Assembly: GCA_963513935.1 (NCBI GenBank)
Contig: OY740767.1
Coordinates: forward strand, 79,286,060 to 79,350,059
DNA length: 64,000 nucleotides
Direction: 5' to 3'
Source: Aphrophora alni
Lineage: Eukaryota > Arthropoda > Insecta > Hemiptera > Aphrophoridae
Shown here in pieces: positions 37,821-50,599 of this stretch (position 1 is the stretch's first letter; each line of letters starts with the position of its first letter). Below the pieces are notes generated by a model. It did no database searches. It was given only the letters and a program-made list of their open reading frames with translations, and had not been told where the DNA came from. A program made the position numbers and the translations under genes.

Positions 37821-38479
37821 ACACCTGTAGATCATCAACGCCATTAAAGTTAAATGTAATAATATTATCGTTGGATGAAATAATTGATTTAATATTATTC
37901 GTAAAATCTACTGCAGCAAAGTCTCCCGGCACATCAGAAAATGAACTGTTTTACAAGTTAAGATCGAGAGAGACAGGGATATCGCTTTACCGACACCTAC
38001 TTCCTTAATAGCGAGCCACATTTGACCAGATAGTTAGTTATTCGGCAAAGTATTATAAGTGTATCTAATATTTGAGTTTCTTAACTCCTGCTTGACTTTA
38101 TTTCTAAAGCGGCGGCAGTTATGTAAATCATCAGAAATGCGGAATCTTCTACCTCTGCGAAAGAGAGCATTACACTGACACATCAAAAAACGAATAAAAG
38201 GTGTTATTCAAGGAGCTGAATATTTAGAAAACTTTTTTTTTTTTTTTTTTACTGATGCATGTTAAAGTGCCAGTATATTATTATTAAACTTGGAGACCAT
38301 ATAAGTTTTATCATCTGTGTGGATGATATCTTCCACAGGAAAACTGTTTAGATCAGACATGAATGCAAATTTATCAATATGTTTGTACTCTATAAATAAT
38401 TTAAAAAATATGTTTATATTTTTGTACTAAATACTTGCAAAAAATTAAATCATGTTGATAAAGCAGGAACAGAAATTTG

Positions 38480-39160
38480 AACATGATATACCACATGGCT
38501 CTCATCAGTTACAGTTATGAGATCCAACAATGTGCTAGAAATACCAATATTGTGAGTCGCCTGTAAAGGAAGAACTGACATATTCAAAGAGTAAAACATA
38601 GTTGTTTATAGCGAAAATCATGTTACGTAGTAAATCTGTGTTAAAATAACCTATAACAATAACATGTGGATATCCTGGCATAAGTTGAATAAGATCATAT
38701 TTGAAGGCATTAAACCTACCTTAGGTGGTGTGTAGCACACTCCCAAAAGGATGTTTACAGATGGCAAATTTATGTCAAGGAACATAATATTCAGGTTAAG
38801 CCGAATAAGAAGGTTCCGAAAATGTGCGCCTTTAAAAAAGATTTTAAAAATACTGCCACTACTCCACCTCGCTTGTTTACACGGTCGTTGAAAAATAAAT
38901 TATGACCCTGAAAATATACCGAATCAAAGGGCATAGTTAGTCTCAACCAAGACTCCGAAAGAAGAATAGTTTCACAGTTTTGAAGGCGGAAGATGTATCG
39001 AAATTCATCAATATACCCGGTAAAGACTGAGCATTAACATGTACAACTTTTAAGAATTGTGGATACGGTGACAACGCTTTCGGAAGAAGTTGTGGAGTAC
39101 CGACAACACCAAGACCATGTCCAGCCTTAATAACATCACAATTCGTCATCAGGATTCACA
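38480..39160 (-). pseudogene. APE-type endonuclease region of the LINE
   Basis: The minus strand shows VVHVNAQSLPG (39,030), then ETILLSESWLR (38,960), HNLFFNDRVNKRGGVVAVFL (38,900-38,840), VNILLGVCYTPP near 38,750-38,720 and HVIVIGYFNTDLLR near 38,670-38,630, where the last corresponds to the GDFN box with Asp changed to Tyr. These are the ordered motifs of the exonuclease-endonuclease-phosphatase fold used by LINEs to nick target DNA. The frame is broken by shifts between the segments. Confidence 0.8.
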
Positions 39161-39399
39161 GGGATTACGACTTGCAGCAGCCCAAGGTGCAGAGCATAAA
39201 AAAAAATTTTGCGAAAGATATTCACACTCAGACATACAGACAAGAAACAAATAATAACAAAAATCACTCAAAGAGTTGGAATTTACCACCAACACAGATA
39301 TAATAATAGAAAACCAACAATAAACAAAAAATACTAGTTTAACATAAGGGACACTTTGAAAATACTGCAGCATATCCACTCCACAAATAAATACTATAA

Positions 39400-40680
39400 T
39401 ATTATTATCAGGATAAAGTCATTTATTAAACAGTACCAAATGAAATTGATTGAGATCACCTGAAACATTGTAAAAAGTGACATAAATCACTTAAACTAAT
39501 AGCTACAATTTTGAAATCAAAATATATTATGACAAATATATATACAGTAATTAACAAACACCCGATCACAAAAGTCAACCAATAAACAAACAATTCGTCT
39601 TTATAGATGTTAGCTTGTTAGACAGTTTGATGCGATAATAACATTCCAGTTTGCAAATCAGATAACACACAATATGAACAAATAATAATAAATTTGTACA
39701 ACCAAATTGCATAGATAAACAGATGCATAGTTATAAACTTGAGTTTATCTCTGAAATTGACGTCACAGTACCTCGTTCATCCCTCCATACCTGTTCATCA
39801 CCTCAAGAAACCGTTTATAGTCCACATATTACGGAGCCCAAATAGTTTTGGGTTCCATTACAAAAAAACATGAAAATTTCAATATTAGTAAACATTAATT
39901 AACTATTTTCGATATTACCCCTTAGTTGAATTAAACCCACCATCATTTTTACCAGTAACAGTACCAGTAACATCGACTACGTCTAATTTTATAATTTCGG
40001 GATATTTTACAACCTTGCATATTAATTGTGGTACTTTATCCCCTTTTGTATAATAAATGATAGTTATACTAAAGAACTAAACCAATTGTACTATGTCAGC
40101 TGTGATATCCCAACCTGAACTTCGAGTGCAAAAGGGAGGTTGAATTACAGTGTTAAAAAAAATAATAATAATAAAATATTATGCTGATTGGAATAATCTC
40201 ATGAGACTATATTGTATAGTAATAAAAAATATTTTAGTTTAATATATAGGGTTAAAACTTGTGTAAATTCTAGTATTAAATTCAAACAGAAGGATAAAAA
40301 AATGATCTAATTTAGGGAGGTGATTTTAATAAAAGTTCAATAGTCAAATGAGAAAGAAAAAATAATGTAAAACAATTAATAAATGTAGAATTATAAAAAT
40401 AATTATTGAGTGTTTAATTTTGGGTTGGTATTCGTGGAGTTGAATAAATTACTTCAATTAAACACACAACAGCAGTTTAAATGATAAAAAAGAAAAAATT
40501 GAAATGTCATTGAAATTCCACGCTCGGCATATATTTTTTCGGAAAATAACATTTTTATATTCTAAAAAAGCTATATGAATATAATATTAATTATTCATAT
40601 ATGTATGTATTATAGTTTTCTTATTATGTTCTCTTGCCATCGTAGTCTAGAGTTACTTGTATGTTGAAAACCTAGATATT
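39400..40680. other. AT-rich sequence, one possible ORF relic
   Basis: Apart from the open stretch at 39,915-40,140 nothing is recognised. Confidence 0.4.
39915..40140 (-). pseudogene. Unrecognised ORF relic
   Basis: A minus-strand frame with one internal stop gives about 70 codons of normal-looking composition (WDITADIVQLV; later YYTKGDKVPQLICKVVKYPE and VVDVTGTVTGK), unlike the surrounding A/T-rich noise and free of low complexity. I do not recognise the family. It lies on the other side of the LINE from the Polinton polymerase and in the same orientation, so it could be another piece of that element; this is a guess. Confidence 0.3.
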
Positions 40681-42396
40681 CATTATTGTCTATTACATTA
40701 TTTTCTTAAGTAAACACTATTCACAAAATTTTGATGAATCTTTTTGCTTAGTTTCCTTGGGATATTTTTGAACTGACGACTTTGGTATCCCAGGAGCCGA
40801 TAAACGTTTCTAAGTGAATTAGGTTTGTTTGGAGATTTTAGTAAAGTAGCACATGCAAGCTCTTCAATTTCATTTTTAGAAAACTATGGTATATCTTTGA
40901 ATCTGAGCTTCCAGTTTCTAGTAGCCTTCTTTTCCATTTATGACTGCATTTTCGTAGTGGAGAAATCACATTTGGGTAGTTTCTTCGAAAACAACTTATC
41001 GCTTCATTTTCAATAGCAATAAATAGCCCAAGAACAAAATTTCACTTTTTGTTCAATTGAAATTTGTTTTTGGTTTATTTTTTATAAAAAAAATGAAACT
41101 AGACGGTACTTTTTTACATATCTATATAACATAACTAACTAAATGTTCCCTACATCCGGCATAATAATTCAAATGTAGCGACCTCTTCGTGGGATACCCT
41201 GTAAATGTAAACTGTAATTTTTGAACTAATTAATTGTTATTATTATTTTTTGAATAAGGAAAAACATTCCCTATCAAATCCAGCATACAAGGCTCACATT
41301 ATGGGCTTAAAAGTAAGGCAAGTGAAGGAATTAAAACATAAATAATTTATAATTTAATTTATTTTCCTTTATAAACTAACAATATCTAATTTCAAAAAAG
41401 TAAATACGCAGTTAAGAGGCTAACAGCTTATTTTTGTCTTAAATTATAACATTGCTGATGCATTTAATTTTTGTCGCAGTATTTTGTTTGTTTTCAAATT
41501 AAGAGAAACCGTATTAGTAAATTGATGATCACACCTTCTTGCATACATTACAATTTTATTCCCTTTATTTAAAAAATCTAAATAGTTGTTACTAACATTT
41601 TTCTGTACAACTGAAAATATTATCTTCATACGTTTTAAAACTTGAAATATATATTAGTTGTTTGATAAAAATAACCAAAGAAATATTCTTTTCATTTGAA
41701 AATCTGAACCGAAATATATTAAAGACTTACATATTAATTACAACATGGCGTATATAATTTCTAATGTCGAGCCAGATGGCACACAAGCTGCCACATAACT
41801 TCCTGCATTCATTAAGACTTATATAATATATTACACCACTTTCAATCAATCATAGCAAATTTATATTTTCACAAATCCTTGTTGAATTTCATGAAATATT
41901 TTGAATACAGTACTTAAAGTTTGCGTAATAATGTGCTAGGATGATTAAAATAATAAAACAGTTCTATACGTTTGTTACTTTGTATGACAAACTTCAAATT
42001 AAATGTTGTATATAATATATAAAAAATATGTTTAATTTTTAATATAAACTATTTGAAATAAAATGCCGTTACATCGTTGCAATAATTCTGTAATTTCCCG
42101 TTTACTCTTAAAACATTGGATATATAGTTGTATATAAAGAAAGGTTAAACATAATTTTCCCAAAAAGATAAAATATTAGAATACTTAATAAAGTGGTTTT
42201 GTATTAAATATATAATTTCTTACTTATGTCAAATTATACAAATTTACAGCTATAAATGTGCGTATTACTTATCTCTCGTATTATAAATATTATACAAAAT
42301 AATTAAGCATTGCGTGCATTCTTCACCTTGGAATAATATTATGAGAAATTATTTTGAGTTAATAACATGTTTTATGCTCTTCATGTTCTTGGTTCG

Positions 42397-42400
<4 letters not shown>

Positions 42401-42453
<53 letters not shown>
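42401..42453. repeat. (AT)26 microsatellite
   Basis: Pure AT run of about 53 bp inside block B. Confidence 0.95.
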
Positions 42454-42454
<1 letters not shown>

Positions 42455-43379
42455 TTTTTTCAATAATTCATTGATATACAATTTAATAGTATGAACAAAA
42501 AACATAAAATCAATTAGATTTTAATCCTTAAAAAAAATAAAGTATACAATTTTTTTAGTTATATTGTCTTCACCATATAGTATGCTATACTAGCCTACAA
42601 CAGTAAACTAATGTTTAGTTTCTTTGAAATATCAAAGAATATTTAGCAAATTTATTAAAAATTGTTTGTCAATGTGTACAAAAATCGTACATTTTTTCTT
42701 TTCTTAATGTTAATTTGTACATCTTTTCTTAATCGTAATAAAAACATTGAGATGGAGTTATCAAGAGGCACCGGGTGAAGTATTTTAAGATTTTACTTTT
42801 TCTCTTAAAGCGATGATAGGAACAGCAAATATACATGTTTTATGAAGGATTTAAGAAGCAGACATCTAAAGTAAACCAAGACGACACATTTGTCATTCAA
42901 GCTCCGACAACAGAGTCGTTTAGTATTTTGAGATATTTATTCCTTCAGGTCTAAATCATAAAACACACAACACGTTTGATATATTCCATATGTCTTCAAT
43001 TTAATATTATTTAAAATAATTAATACAACACTGTATTACTCCTAAACACAGTTATACAAAAAGACAACAAATTTATATTTAGATTGCCTTTGTTTCCTCT
43101 TTAAATAATTGTTTTGCAACTTAGTCTGACATTCATAATTGTTGCAATTTTAGAGGAGAACATTTATAATGTTTTATTTTTATTTCGATATTTAAAAAAT
43201 GTCAGTATTAAAAAAACAATCAAAAAGTCGTGTATAAAATTAGAAGTATATATAAAAATAGAATATAATATTTATTTAAATATTATAGAAAAATGGGAAT
43301 TTCGCCTAACAACGTTGAATAAAGAAAGAAAATATAGGTCAAAACAAATTTATTGTTTAAAATTATTCATATATAATAT

Positions 43380-44060
43380 TATGCATATTTAATCCAGCTA
43401 GAGAAATATGAAAAATGTTTGCGTTTTAGTGCATACGTGTAAGGGAGTAGATTGTTTAATTTACACGTACATTGTGTTAGCTTAGATTGCAAATTACAAA
43501 TAATTGTTGGAACATATCTCGGTAACATCCTAACCCCTGACATATCATGGTTTTCGTTTTTATTCAAGAATCAATGCAAAATAATGATTTGTGTTTGTTT
43601 GTTTTCTTCTTTGATTTGTGTTTGTTTGTTTGGGTCTTTGATTAGTGTTTGTTTGTTTTGTTCTTTCTTTATACAATAATACCATGTTTAGAATACAAAG
43701 TTTTAATCTAACATTTTTAAGTAAAGATAAGGTCATATGCTGATATAGGTAAGGACATACTGATTGAATTTATATGTCTGGTCTATATAGTAAAACTATA
43801 ATTAATAACCTTATCTTTATCTACTTTAACCTACTTTAACCTTATCTTAGATTTATTTCGGGTCTTAAAAATTATTCAAATTTTATAGTAGGTTCTTTAG
43901 ATTTTAGTAATCAGGATTTTAATATACTAACAATTGCAATTAAAGTTATATTTTCCATGTTAACTGATTTTAACTTTAATGTATAAATTTAAAAAGTACT
44001 AGATTTGGCATAAAAAAGGTTTATTTTATTTATTTACTTTAAACTGTTTAGACTCCAAAG
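43380..44060. repeat. Repeat unit R3
   Basis: Single block B counterpart of R1 and R2. It shares GATTGTTTAATTTACA, AATAATTGTTGGAACATAT, AATGATTTGTGTTTG and TTTAATATACTAACAAT. It contains an extra imperfect triplication of a GTGTTTGTTTG-type word (about 43,590-43,665). Confidence 0.7.
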
Positions 44061-46299
44061 GAATACCTAAATATATTTTCACATTATTTGATAATTTTAT
44101 TTATGGGTACTTAGTCAGCTCATATTACCTAAATAAAAAGAAAAAATACTATTTTAATTTACTTTGATTAATTTATTTGATATTTTTTTTATTTATCTAA
44201 AAATGGATTGAACATAACCTACATTATTTAAATTAATTATCTCTCTGAAGTTGCATTTAAGCCCTGACTGAGATTTTGAAACAGAGTTATAATTTAGGTA
44301 TTGGAAAATTATCCTAAATCCAAATTTTTAATTTTATAAGTTCTAGATTTAAAAGCAAAATAATTAATAATGCCACTATTCCTTCCCGCCTCTTCATAAA
44401 CAGAAATTTTTCGTTTCTCTAAAACCAAATTCCTAGTTTTACTAAAAAAACCTTGCAATTTTAATAGTCTATGAATGGTTTGGCCAATAGTTTGAAAATC
44501 AGATGAAGTTTATTCCGTTAATTAGACACTTTAAATTAGGTTCAGAAAATGTAATCGACCATCAATTTAACGTGACACAAAACTGTCAAGTTGTTCGAAA
44601 TAATTAGGTAGTTACTTGTCATATTAGTTGGGTCTTGTTCCCATTGTTAGGTCTACCGATTTTACCGATGTACGATAAATTCAGTAAATTACAGACTCGG
44701 TCGTTATCACAGTATCTAGTTGATCGTAAATAAAATGTCTGAAAGTAAATAATAAAAATGAAATAAACCTTGACTTCCAACAATACAAACTAGACTTATA
44801 TAACAATTAAATGGGATTGGAAGCCAAAATTGAAATGACAGTTGGAATTTCTCAAATTAAACTTTTTTTAAAGAGTTCCATATAGAAAGAAGTATATATC
44901 AATTCTTTATTTAATATTTTTGTTAATTTTTCATTTCAGTAAATGCAAATAACAACTTCAATGATTGGTTGGTCTGTTCCAAGAGCAAACTAGAACGAGG
45001 TCATGCGTAAAAACGTACAAATTCAAATCTAATCCTACAATACGAATTATTAACGAGACTTCACTTAATATAAATCACCATGAAGCACATTGGGATAGAC
45101 TTTAAGAACGTCAGTTTTAAAAGTGAAGTTAAACATACATTCAGATTATACTAAATAATATTTATTGTTAACACATTAACACATTTTATAAACTATATTT
45201 ATAGTTTTAACAAATAACTGACAAAATTGTAATTGTTCGAGATACCATTTCGCGGTAATCATTTTTCAGTTTTCAAGCTAAATTTATTATTGTCATTTTT
45301 AACATTTTGATTGCACTGTGCTAACACATTAGTATTGTTCACTACTTAACAGCGTTACAAATTGGTAATAAATACCAACACAAGAGATTGAAAGTGTTTA
45401 ATTAAATTTGTTCTAAACATCACTAAATGAGTATTTTAAGTATTTGAATTATATATTAATTTTTTTTAGTTTTAAAAATAAAAATTTCTCTTTACCTAAC
45501 TTCTATTAATTATAAATATGATAATTATTCCTTGCCTGAATAAAATAAAATAACAACAATATCTCCATTTTAAATTAATGTGTAATATTGGTATTGTTGT
45601 TTGGTTGACTCAATAAATATCATATTTTAAATTATTGAACATACACTTCGCAATTGAATAATAATTACCTTTTAAAAATGTCAGTAGTTGGTTTACTACA
45701 CTAGGTAATAGATATTTTTGTAAATATTAATATTGGCTAATTCTGAATATATACAAGTTTAATACATATTGTAATTCTGAATGCATCAGTTTAATGTAAA
45801 TAAATTGGACTTGTATATACAAATTTGTTTATATTTGAACAAAAATATATATTTTTTTTATATTGGAATACATGTATTATGTGTATATTGACATATAATT
45901 TAAAACAACCTAAGATGAATTAACGTCTGTTACGCTGATTGAGAAGTAGTAACTTAAAAATTATTAATTATATTGAAATATGCTCTAAATAATGTTAATA
46001 TCAATTGGGTCTTGAATAAAATTTACATAATTTTAAACTTGTAAATTGATATTTTTAATTTATAACCTTAAAACTCTTAAAAATCGATTATTTTATTAAA
46101 AGATTGTTTAAAAATTAGTTTTACATATATGAAAAAAGTCATTGAAAAAGTTAGTTTAACTATATAACATATTTGTTTTACGTTATAATTTATTTTAAGG
46201 AACTCTTTAAATAAAGAAAGGCAAACTGTTCCCCAAAGTTTGAGTTAGGAAAGAAAATAATAACTAAAAAATATTCCATGATATGCCATATAACAGAAA

Positions 46300-46720
46300 T
46301 AAATATTATTAAATCTGTTCTTGCATTTTTGGTTGTATATGCGACAGACGCCAGACAGAGAAACATCATTATAATGTAATTTTAAACTCCAAATACTTAG
46401 TTTTAAACATGTTAAACAGGAAAAAATAATAACACACATATATTAATTTTTTTTTACATTACTAATTACAAATTATTTCGAACTCTAAACTAACTAATAT
46501 TATTGACGGCTTTGTCCATATATTTCCATTGCAAAGTAGTTTATAATGTTTCACACAAGTAGTAAATAACTAGAAATGTTAATGTATGTTCCCATTTATA
46601 GCAAAGCGAAATGATTAGTGGATAATGCAGACCCAATGCAACATGTTGGACGAAATCCATCAATTCTAGATTTTTATTTTAATCTAATTTATGATATATT
46701 TATCTCTGTTGAGAGTAAAA
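46300..46720. repeat. Block B segment inverted relative to block A (29.65-30.09 kb)
   Basis: Reverse-complement partner of the block A segment; see there for shared words. Confidence 0.8.
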
Positions 46721-47049
46721 TCATATATCGAGACGAAAATAATGCAGATATTTTTAGTATTCCTTCCAAACAATTTGGGGTTGTACATTTTGTTTAACTT
46801 TGTTCATATGAATGATAAAATTGGTAGTTTGTTTTAATATTTACAATGCAGATTTAGAAAAGGAAAATATGTTATTTCATATAATTCAAATATCAGACCC
46901 TTTATTGAATTTCCAGCATATTTGGTCAATAGATACTGTTTTATGTGCCACGTGTTAAAAATGTTTGTATTATTTTTGTAGCAGAAGTATGAATCATTTT
47001 TCTACAGAAATGATTTCTGAATGTTCAAATTGGCGTAGTTATTGAATAA

Positions 47050-47490
47050 TAATTCTTTTTGTCTATTAAAATGTCATGATTCAAAATGTCAAATGCTAGA
47101 TCCAATAGTATTGCAAAAACAGTATTTATAACCTAAACATTTTCTAATATGAAGTTAACCGCATTTTCAACAGCTTTAACTGTCAAAAGCCCTTACTGAT
47201 ATTTTTTCAGCAAGCCATCTATTTCAAAATGGTAAAAAAGTTGATGTTTACGAATGAACTCAATGACTTTAGAAGGGACAAGATATAATGAAATTGGGTG
47301 ATAATTATTAGGGCAGCTCTTGAACACAGGAATAGTCACAGTTTACTTTAGGCATCTAGGATAGACTCCATCCTTAAATATCCAATTATTAAAAACATCT
47401 AAAGGATATCACAAAGTTCATTAAATTGTTTTAAAAGAAATTTTGATAAACCATAGTAATCTTCTGAACGAAAATGAAGTGAGTTTGACG
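47050..47490 (-). pseudogene. LINE reverse transcriptase fragment (block B copy)
   Basis: The fuller of the two duplicated copies. Minus-strand segments in order: EDYYGLSKFLLKQFNELC near 47,480-47,420; FKDGVYPRCLK with TVTIPVFK (47,380-47,330); SCPNNYHPISLYLVPSKVIE (47,320-47,260), the NYRPISL-type motif; KAVENAVNFILENV near 47,170; and AILLDLAFDILNHDIL at about 47,115-47,065, the motif A region with residues missing. It ends there. Stops and shifts make it dead. It is the N-terminal half of a Jockey/CR1-like RT domain. Confidence 0.75.
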
Positions 47491-48049
47491 GTTAAATAAA
47501 GGTCAACACAGGAGGCACACAAAATTATAAATTGTATTAGTAATCATTATGTAAGCTTTCTGTAATAGATATGAGAATATATATTTCAGGCCTAAAAATT
47601 CACGTTAATTTACTAAAACTTAAAATTTGCAATTAAAATACTTACATAAAGCCTCATTTAATTTTAAATAACAAAAGTAAAGCTAGAATATATAATTTGG
47701 AAAATAAGTGGGAAATTAATTCAGCAGCACAAGATGAAAGGAAGGAATAAATTGCTTTTTCACACCGAAGAAGATTTATTACTGAACTATTAAATTTTCT
47801 ACGAGAGTTTCTCTTTGGGTTTATATTGTAAATAACCAAGATTTTTAATTAAAAGTTTTCAACATTAAGCTTATAAATTCTTGCAGCTCTGAAATAACGT
47901 AATATTTAATCAATATGAACTCTGAAATATTTCATATTAGAAATTCCTGAAAAATTATAACAGCAAATACAGTTTTTATTAGACCAGAAAAATAAAACAC
48001 TTATATAATGCACTGGAGTAGGCTACGTATTATACTGTTTACAGGGTGT

Positions 48050-48430
48050 ATTTTAAAGATGAGGCCAAACTCCGGGAAGTGATTCTACATAACATACCGA
48101 TGAAAAAATGTCCAGTGAACATAGGCGCGGAAATGTTTTTTTCTAGTTATCCGCCATTTTGTTTTTCACAAAATACATAATATTTTGTCAAGTAGAAAAA
48201 ATATTGAGATCAAACTTTGTATACCTATTTGTTACGTAACCGTTTATCACTGTACAAAAAAAAAAAAACAGAACGTTCTTTTAAATATTTTAAAAATGAC
48301 AGCCATTTAAAATATTTAATGTAAAATATCTCAAAAACCGCTAACCTTACGAAAATTTTAGAATTAACTCAATCAAATTAATATTGAAAATCAATTTAAA
48401 ACAATGTTCGTTGCTTTCTTTGAAATAGCA
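48050..48430. repeat. Diffuse interspersed repeat, copy 1
   Basis: Contains GGAAATG, the CCGCCATTTTGTTTTTCAC segment, a TCAAACTTTGTATACC stretch and CTCAAAAACCGCTAACCTTACG. A related order (GGAAA..., GTCATTTTGTGTTTAC, TTTAAATTTGGTATGC, CTTGGAAACCGTAAATTTTACG) occurs at 58,970-59,370. It is probably an unclassified transposable element family; no protein seen. Confidence 0.55.
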
Positions 48431-48439
48431 GGCTTCTAC

Positions 48440-49700
48440 TTAAAATCTTTATCATACTTGTGTTAAATCTTTAGTCAGTAAGACGTTATATTTAAATAAA
48501 CATAAACACAATACACAAAAAACAAAATAATGATAAATTTTACATACAATACTGCCTTTAAAATGTTTCATGAAAAATAAATATATGTTAATTTATCATA
48601 TTATGTGAATTTATTTTATCAATCAGAACACAAACTTTAGATTAACTTTTTATAACGTCTTTTTCATATTATCCGAAATGTGTAGTGGGTAAATTTAAAT
48701 TATTATTAAGACAACTCAAAGTTTTAAGACTGACACATGATTTCTAATTGTTAAGCAGATGCTGTCGGTGTATTTGTCCATAACAGGCTTTCATTATCCT
48801 AAATAACCTCCCAAATATCAGTTGTTTCCAAAATATCATTAATTCTAAATAATCAAAAACAATAAATGAAAATTCTTTATTTGATTTAGTAAAATTTGTA
48901 TTCTAAAAATTATATAAATCTTAACAAGACTACTTTTGGACTACAGATTTCAAATTCTTCGATAGTATCCATATATCTGCCTTAAGTAAAGTTACATATA
49001 CACACTTAAAGTTTCAAAAGTTGGTTTATTAATGGTTAAGTTTATATCAAAATATATATGTATACTTTGTTTTGTTTGAACTGGAGTAATTGTTGCTAAA
49101 ACCTTATTCCCACAAGGTAATACGACTTCAGTGTTTAGAATTTGTTATGTTCTCTACATGCATTTTATTTACTATAGTTTACCATTAGTGTTTTATTGGT
49201 TGTCCAATTATGAAACGGTATGGAGTCCTTAAAGTTTCATTGATTTGTTTTTAAGTACAAATACGTTGTTAATTTCAAGTATGTGATGATTGTTTATTAT
49301 TTAGGTATAAACAATACACTCATTTTTTTATTGTATACCTACTAACAGAATGACTTAAAAATAAAAAGAATAATCTTGGCGATTTAAAATATTTTAACAT
49401 ATAACTTTCCCTCTTTAGATACAACTTTCATGAGTATTAAAATGGTCACAATTTTTCTCAATCTGGGTAAGAAACGTTTGTTTATTTCAAACAAAGATCT
49501 CATTTCCCTTCACAATACTGATAGCCTCGATATAATACCTATATCGATAACTATTGCACTCACCCCTAGTGTATTATATTCGTATTTAAACTCTACATCC
49601 TTTGAGCTTGCAAGTTAATATGATTTAATTGAATTTATTTTATTTATTTTGCATTGATATTATTATACAAAAATATAAAGAATCGAGATTACTTTAAAAA
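48440..49700. other. AT-rich sequence without recognisable genes
   Basis: Nothing supported; a plus-strand open frame at 49430-49618 has no recognisable domain. Confidence 0.5.
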
Positions 49701-49718
49701 TACTTTGAAGTACAGGTT

Positions 49719-50069
49719 TCATGATAGTGTTGAGTATTTTGTGGTGTCTGGACTATTTTGTGTGTGTGTCTGGACTATCAGTTTGCACAGATCCTTTTGG
49801 GAACTCGTGTTCTGCCCAAACATATGCAGTAGTACTGTCTTTAGTTTGAGTACTATTAGAACTTCCTTGACACATTGTGTAAAATTATACAAATTTAGTT
49901 GGTGCCTGTAGTATTCCTCTTGGTCGGGTACTTTTGGTAAAACCGAATTTTTCATGCAATCATAACTAAAGATTATTTCATCATCTTTCTTTTCTTTAAG
50001 TTTCTCTAAAATGTATCGGCTTTTTTTTGTGGGCCAAAAGTTCAGACTTTTAACTTGTTTTATGTCCAT
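49719..50069 (-). CDS. Fragment of an insect repetitive (transposon-type) protein
   Basis: An open frame of 116 codons, the longest in the window outside the RTE element and the microsatellites. It begins MDIKQVKSLNF, then has EKKDDEIIFSYDCMKN followed by SVLPKVPDQEEYYRHQLNL and YNFTQ. I associate the D-C-x-K-N-x-x-LPK-x-PDQ-x(3)-Y-x-x-QL-x-LYNF signature with a large group of repeated insect hypothetical proteins that look transposon-encoded; this is from memory and not verified. After YNFTQC the sequence becomes less typical, and the expected glycine/serine-rich continuation is altered, suggesting a frameshift or decay. It is truncated at both ends: no further similarity upstream of 50,069 or downstream of 49,719. 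Confidence 0.5.
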   Translation of the reverse strand: MDIKQVKSLNFWPTKKSRYILEKLKEKKDDEIIFSYDCMKNSVLPKVPDQEEYYRHQLNLYNFTQCVKEVLIVLKLKTVLLHMFGQNTSSQKDLCKLIVQTHTQNSPDTTKYSTLS

Positions 50070-50252
50070 TGCTTTGTAGACTAGGATATTTCTCTAAATA
50101 TATTTCTAGGATATATCTAGGATATAACTATGATATATCTCTAAAATTTTTGTTTTAAATATTACTATTTAAAAAATTTATCTACGGTAATCATCGTCAT
50201 TGTTAAATCTTAAGACCTTGAAATGTGAATTGACCTATCTCAAGTTTAATCC

Positions 50253-50432
<180 letters not shown>

Positions 50433-50438
50433 GTGTAA

Positions 50439-50580
<142 letters not shown>

Positions 50581-50599
50581 TGTTTTTTGTTTAAGGCGA

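Larger units (their letters stand above)
35545..39170 (-). mobile_element. Jockey/CR1-like LINE, about 3.6 kb, heavily decayed
   Basis: On the minus strand it shows, in order, an APE-type endonuclease, a reverse transcriptase, a C-terminal domain, an untranslated 3' region with a terminal hairpin (GTCCTAA at 35560-35566 pairing with TTAGGAC at 35583-35589) and a short TTA-repeat tail at about 35545-35558. Order and tail type fit the Jockey/CR1 group. Many frameshifts and stops exist, and an 18-base T run (38233-38250) lies between the nuclease and RT regions. The 5' end is not clear: similarity starts near 39,150, but a 76-codon open frame continues to 39,379. No TSD was found. Confidence 0.85.
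40690..48025. repeat. Segmental duplication block B (partner 21.25-31.25 kb)
   Basis: Collinear with block A by the anchors listed there. It is shorter than A: it lacks the 26.05-29.6 kb segment of A (with PLE-2) and has one R unit instead of two. It has its own additions, for example about 700 bp around 41.35-42.35 kb and an expanded AT microsatellite at 42,401-42,453 where A has only a short TATATA run (about 21,770). Confidence 0.85.

Noticed and set aside
37572..38008. Two plus-strand open frames (61 and 85 codons)
   Set aside because: They lie opposite the decayed LINE reverse transcriptase on the minus strand, whose motifs are recognisable; the plus frames show none.
43114..43392. 92-codon plus-strand open frame in block B
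   Set aside because: Lys/Ile/Asn-rich composition of random AT-rich sequence; the equivalent place in block A does not preserve the frame.
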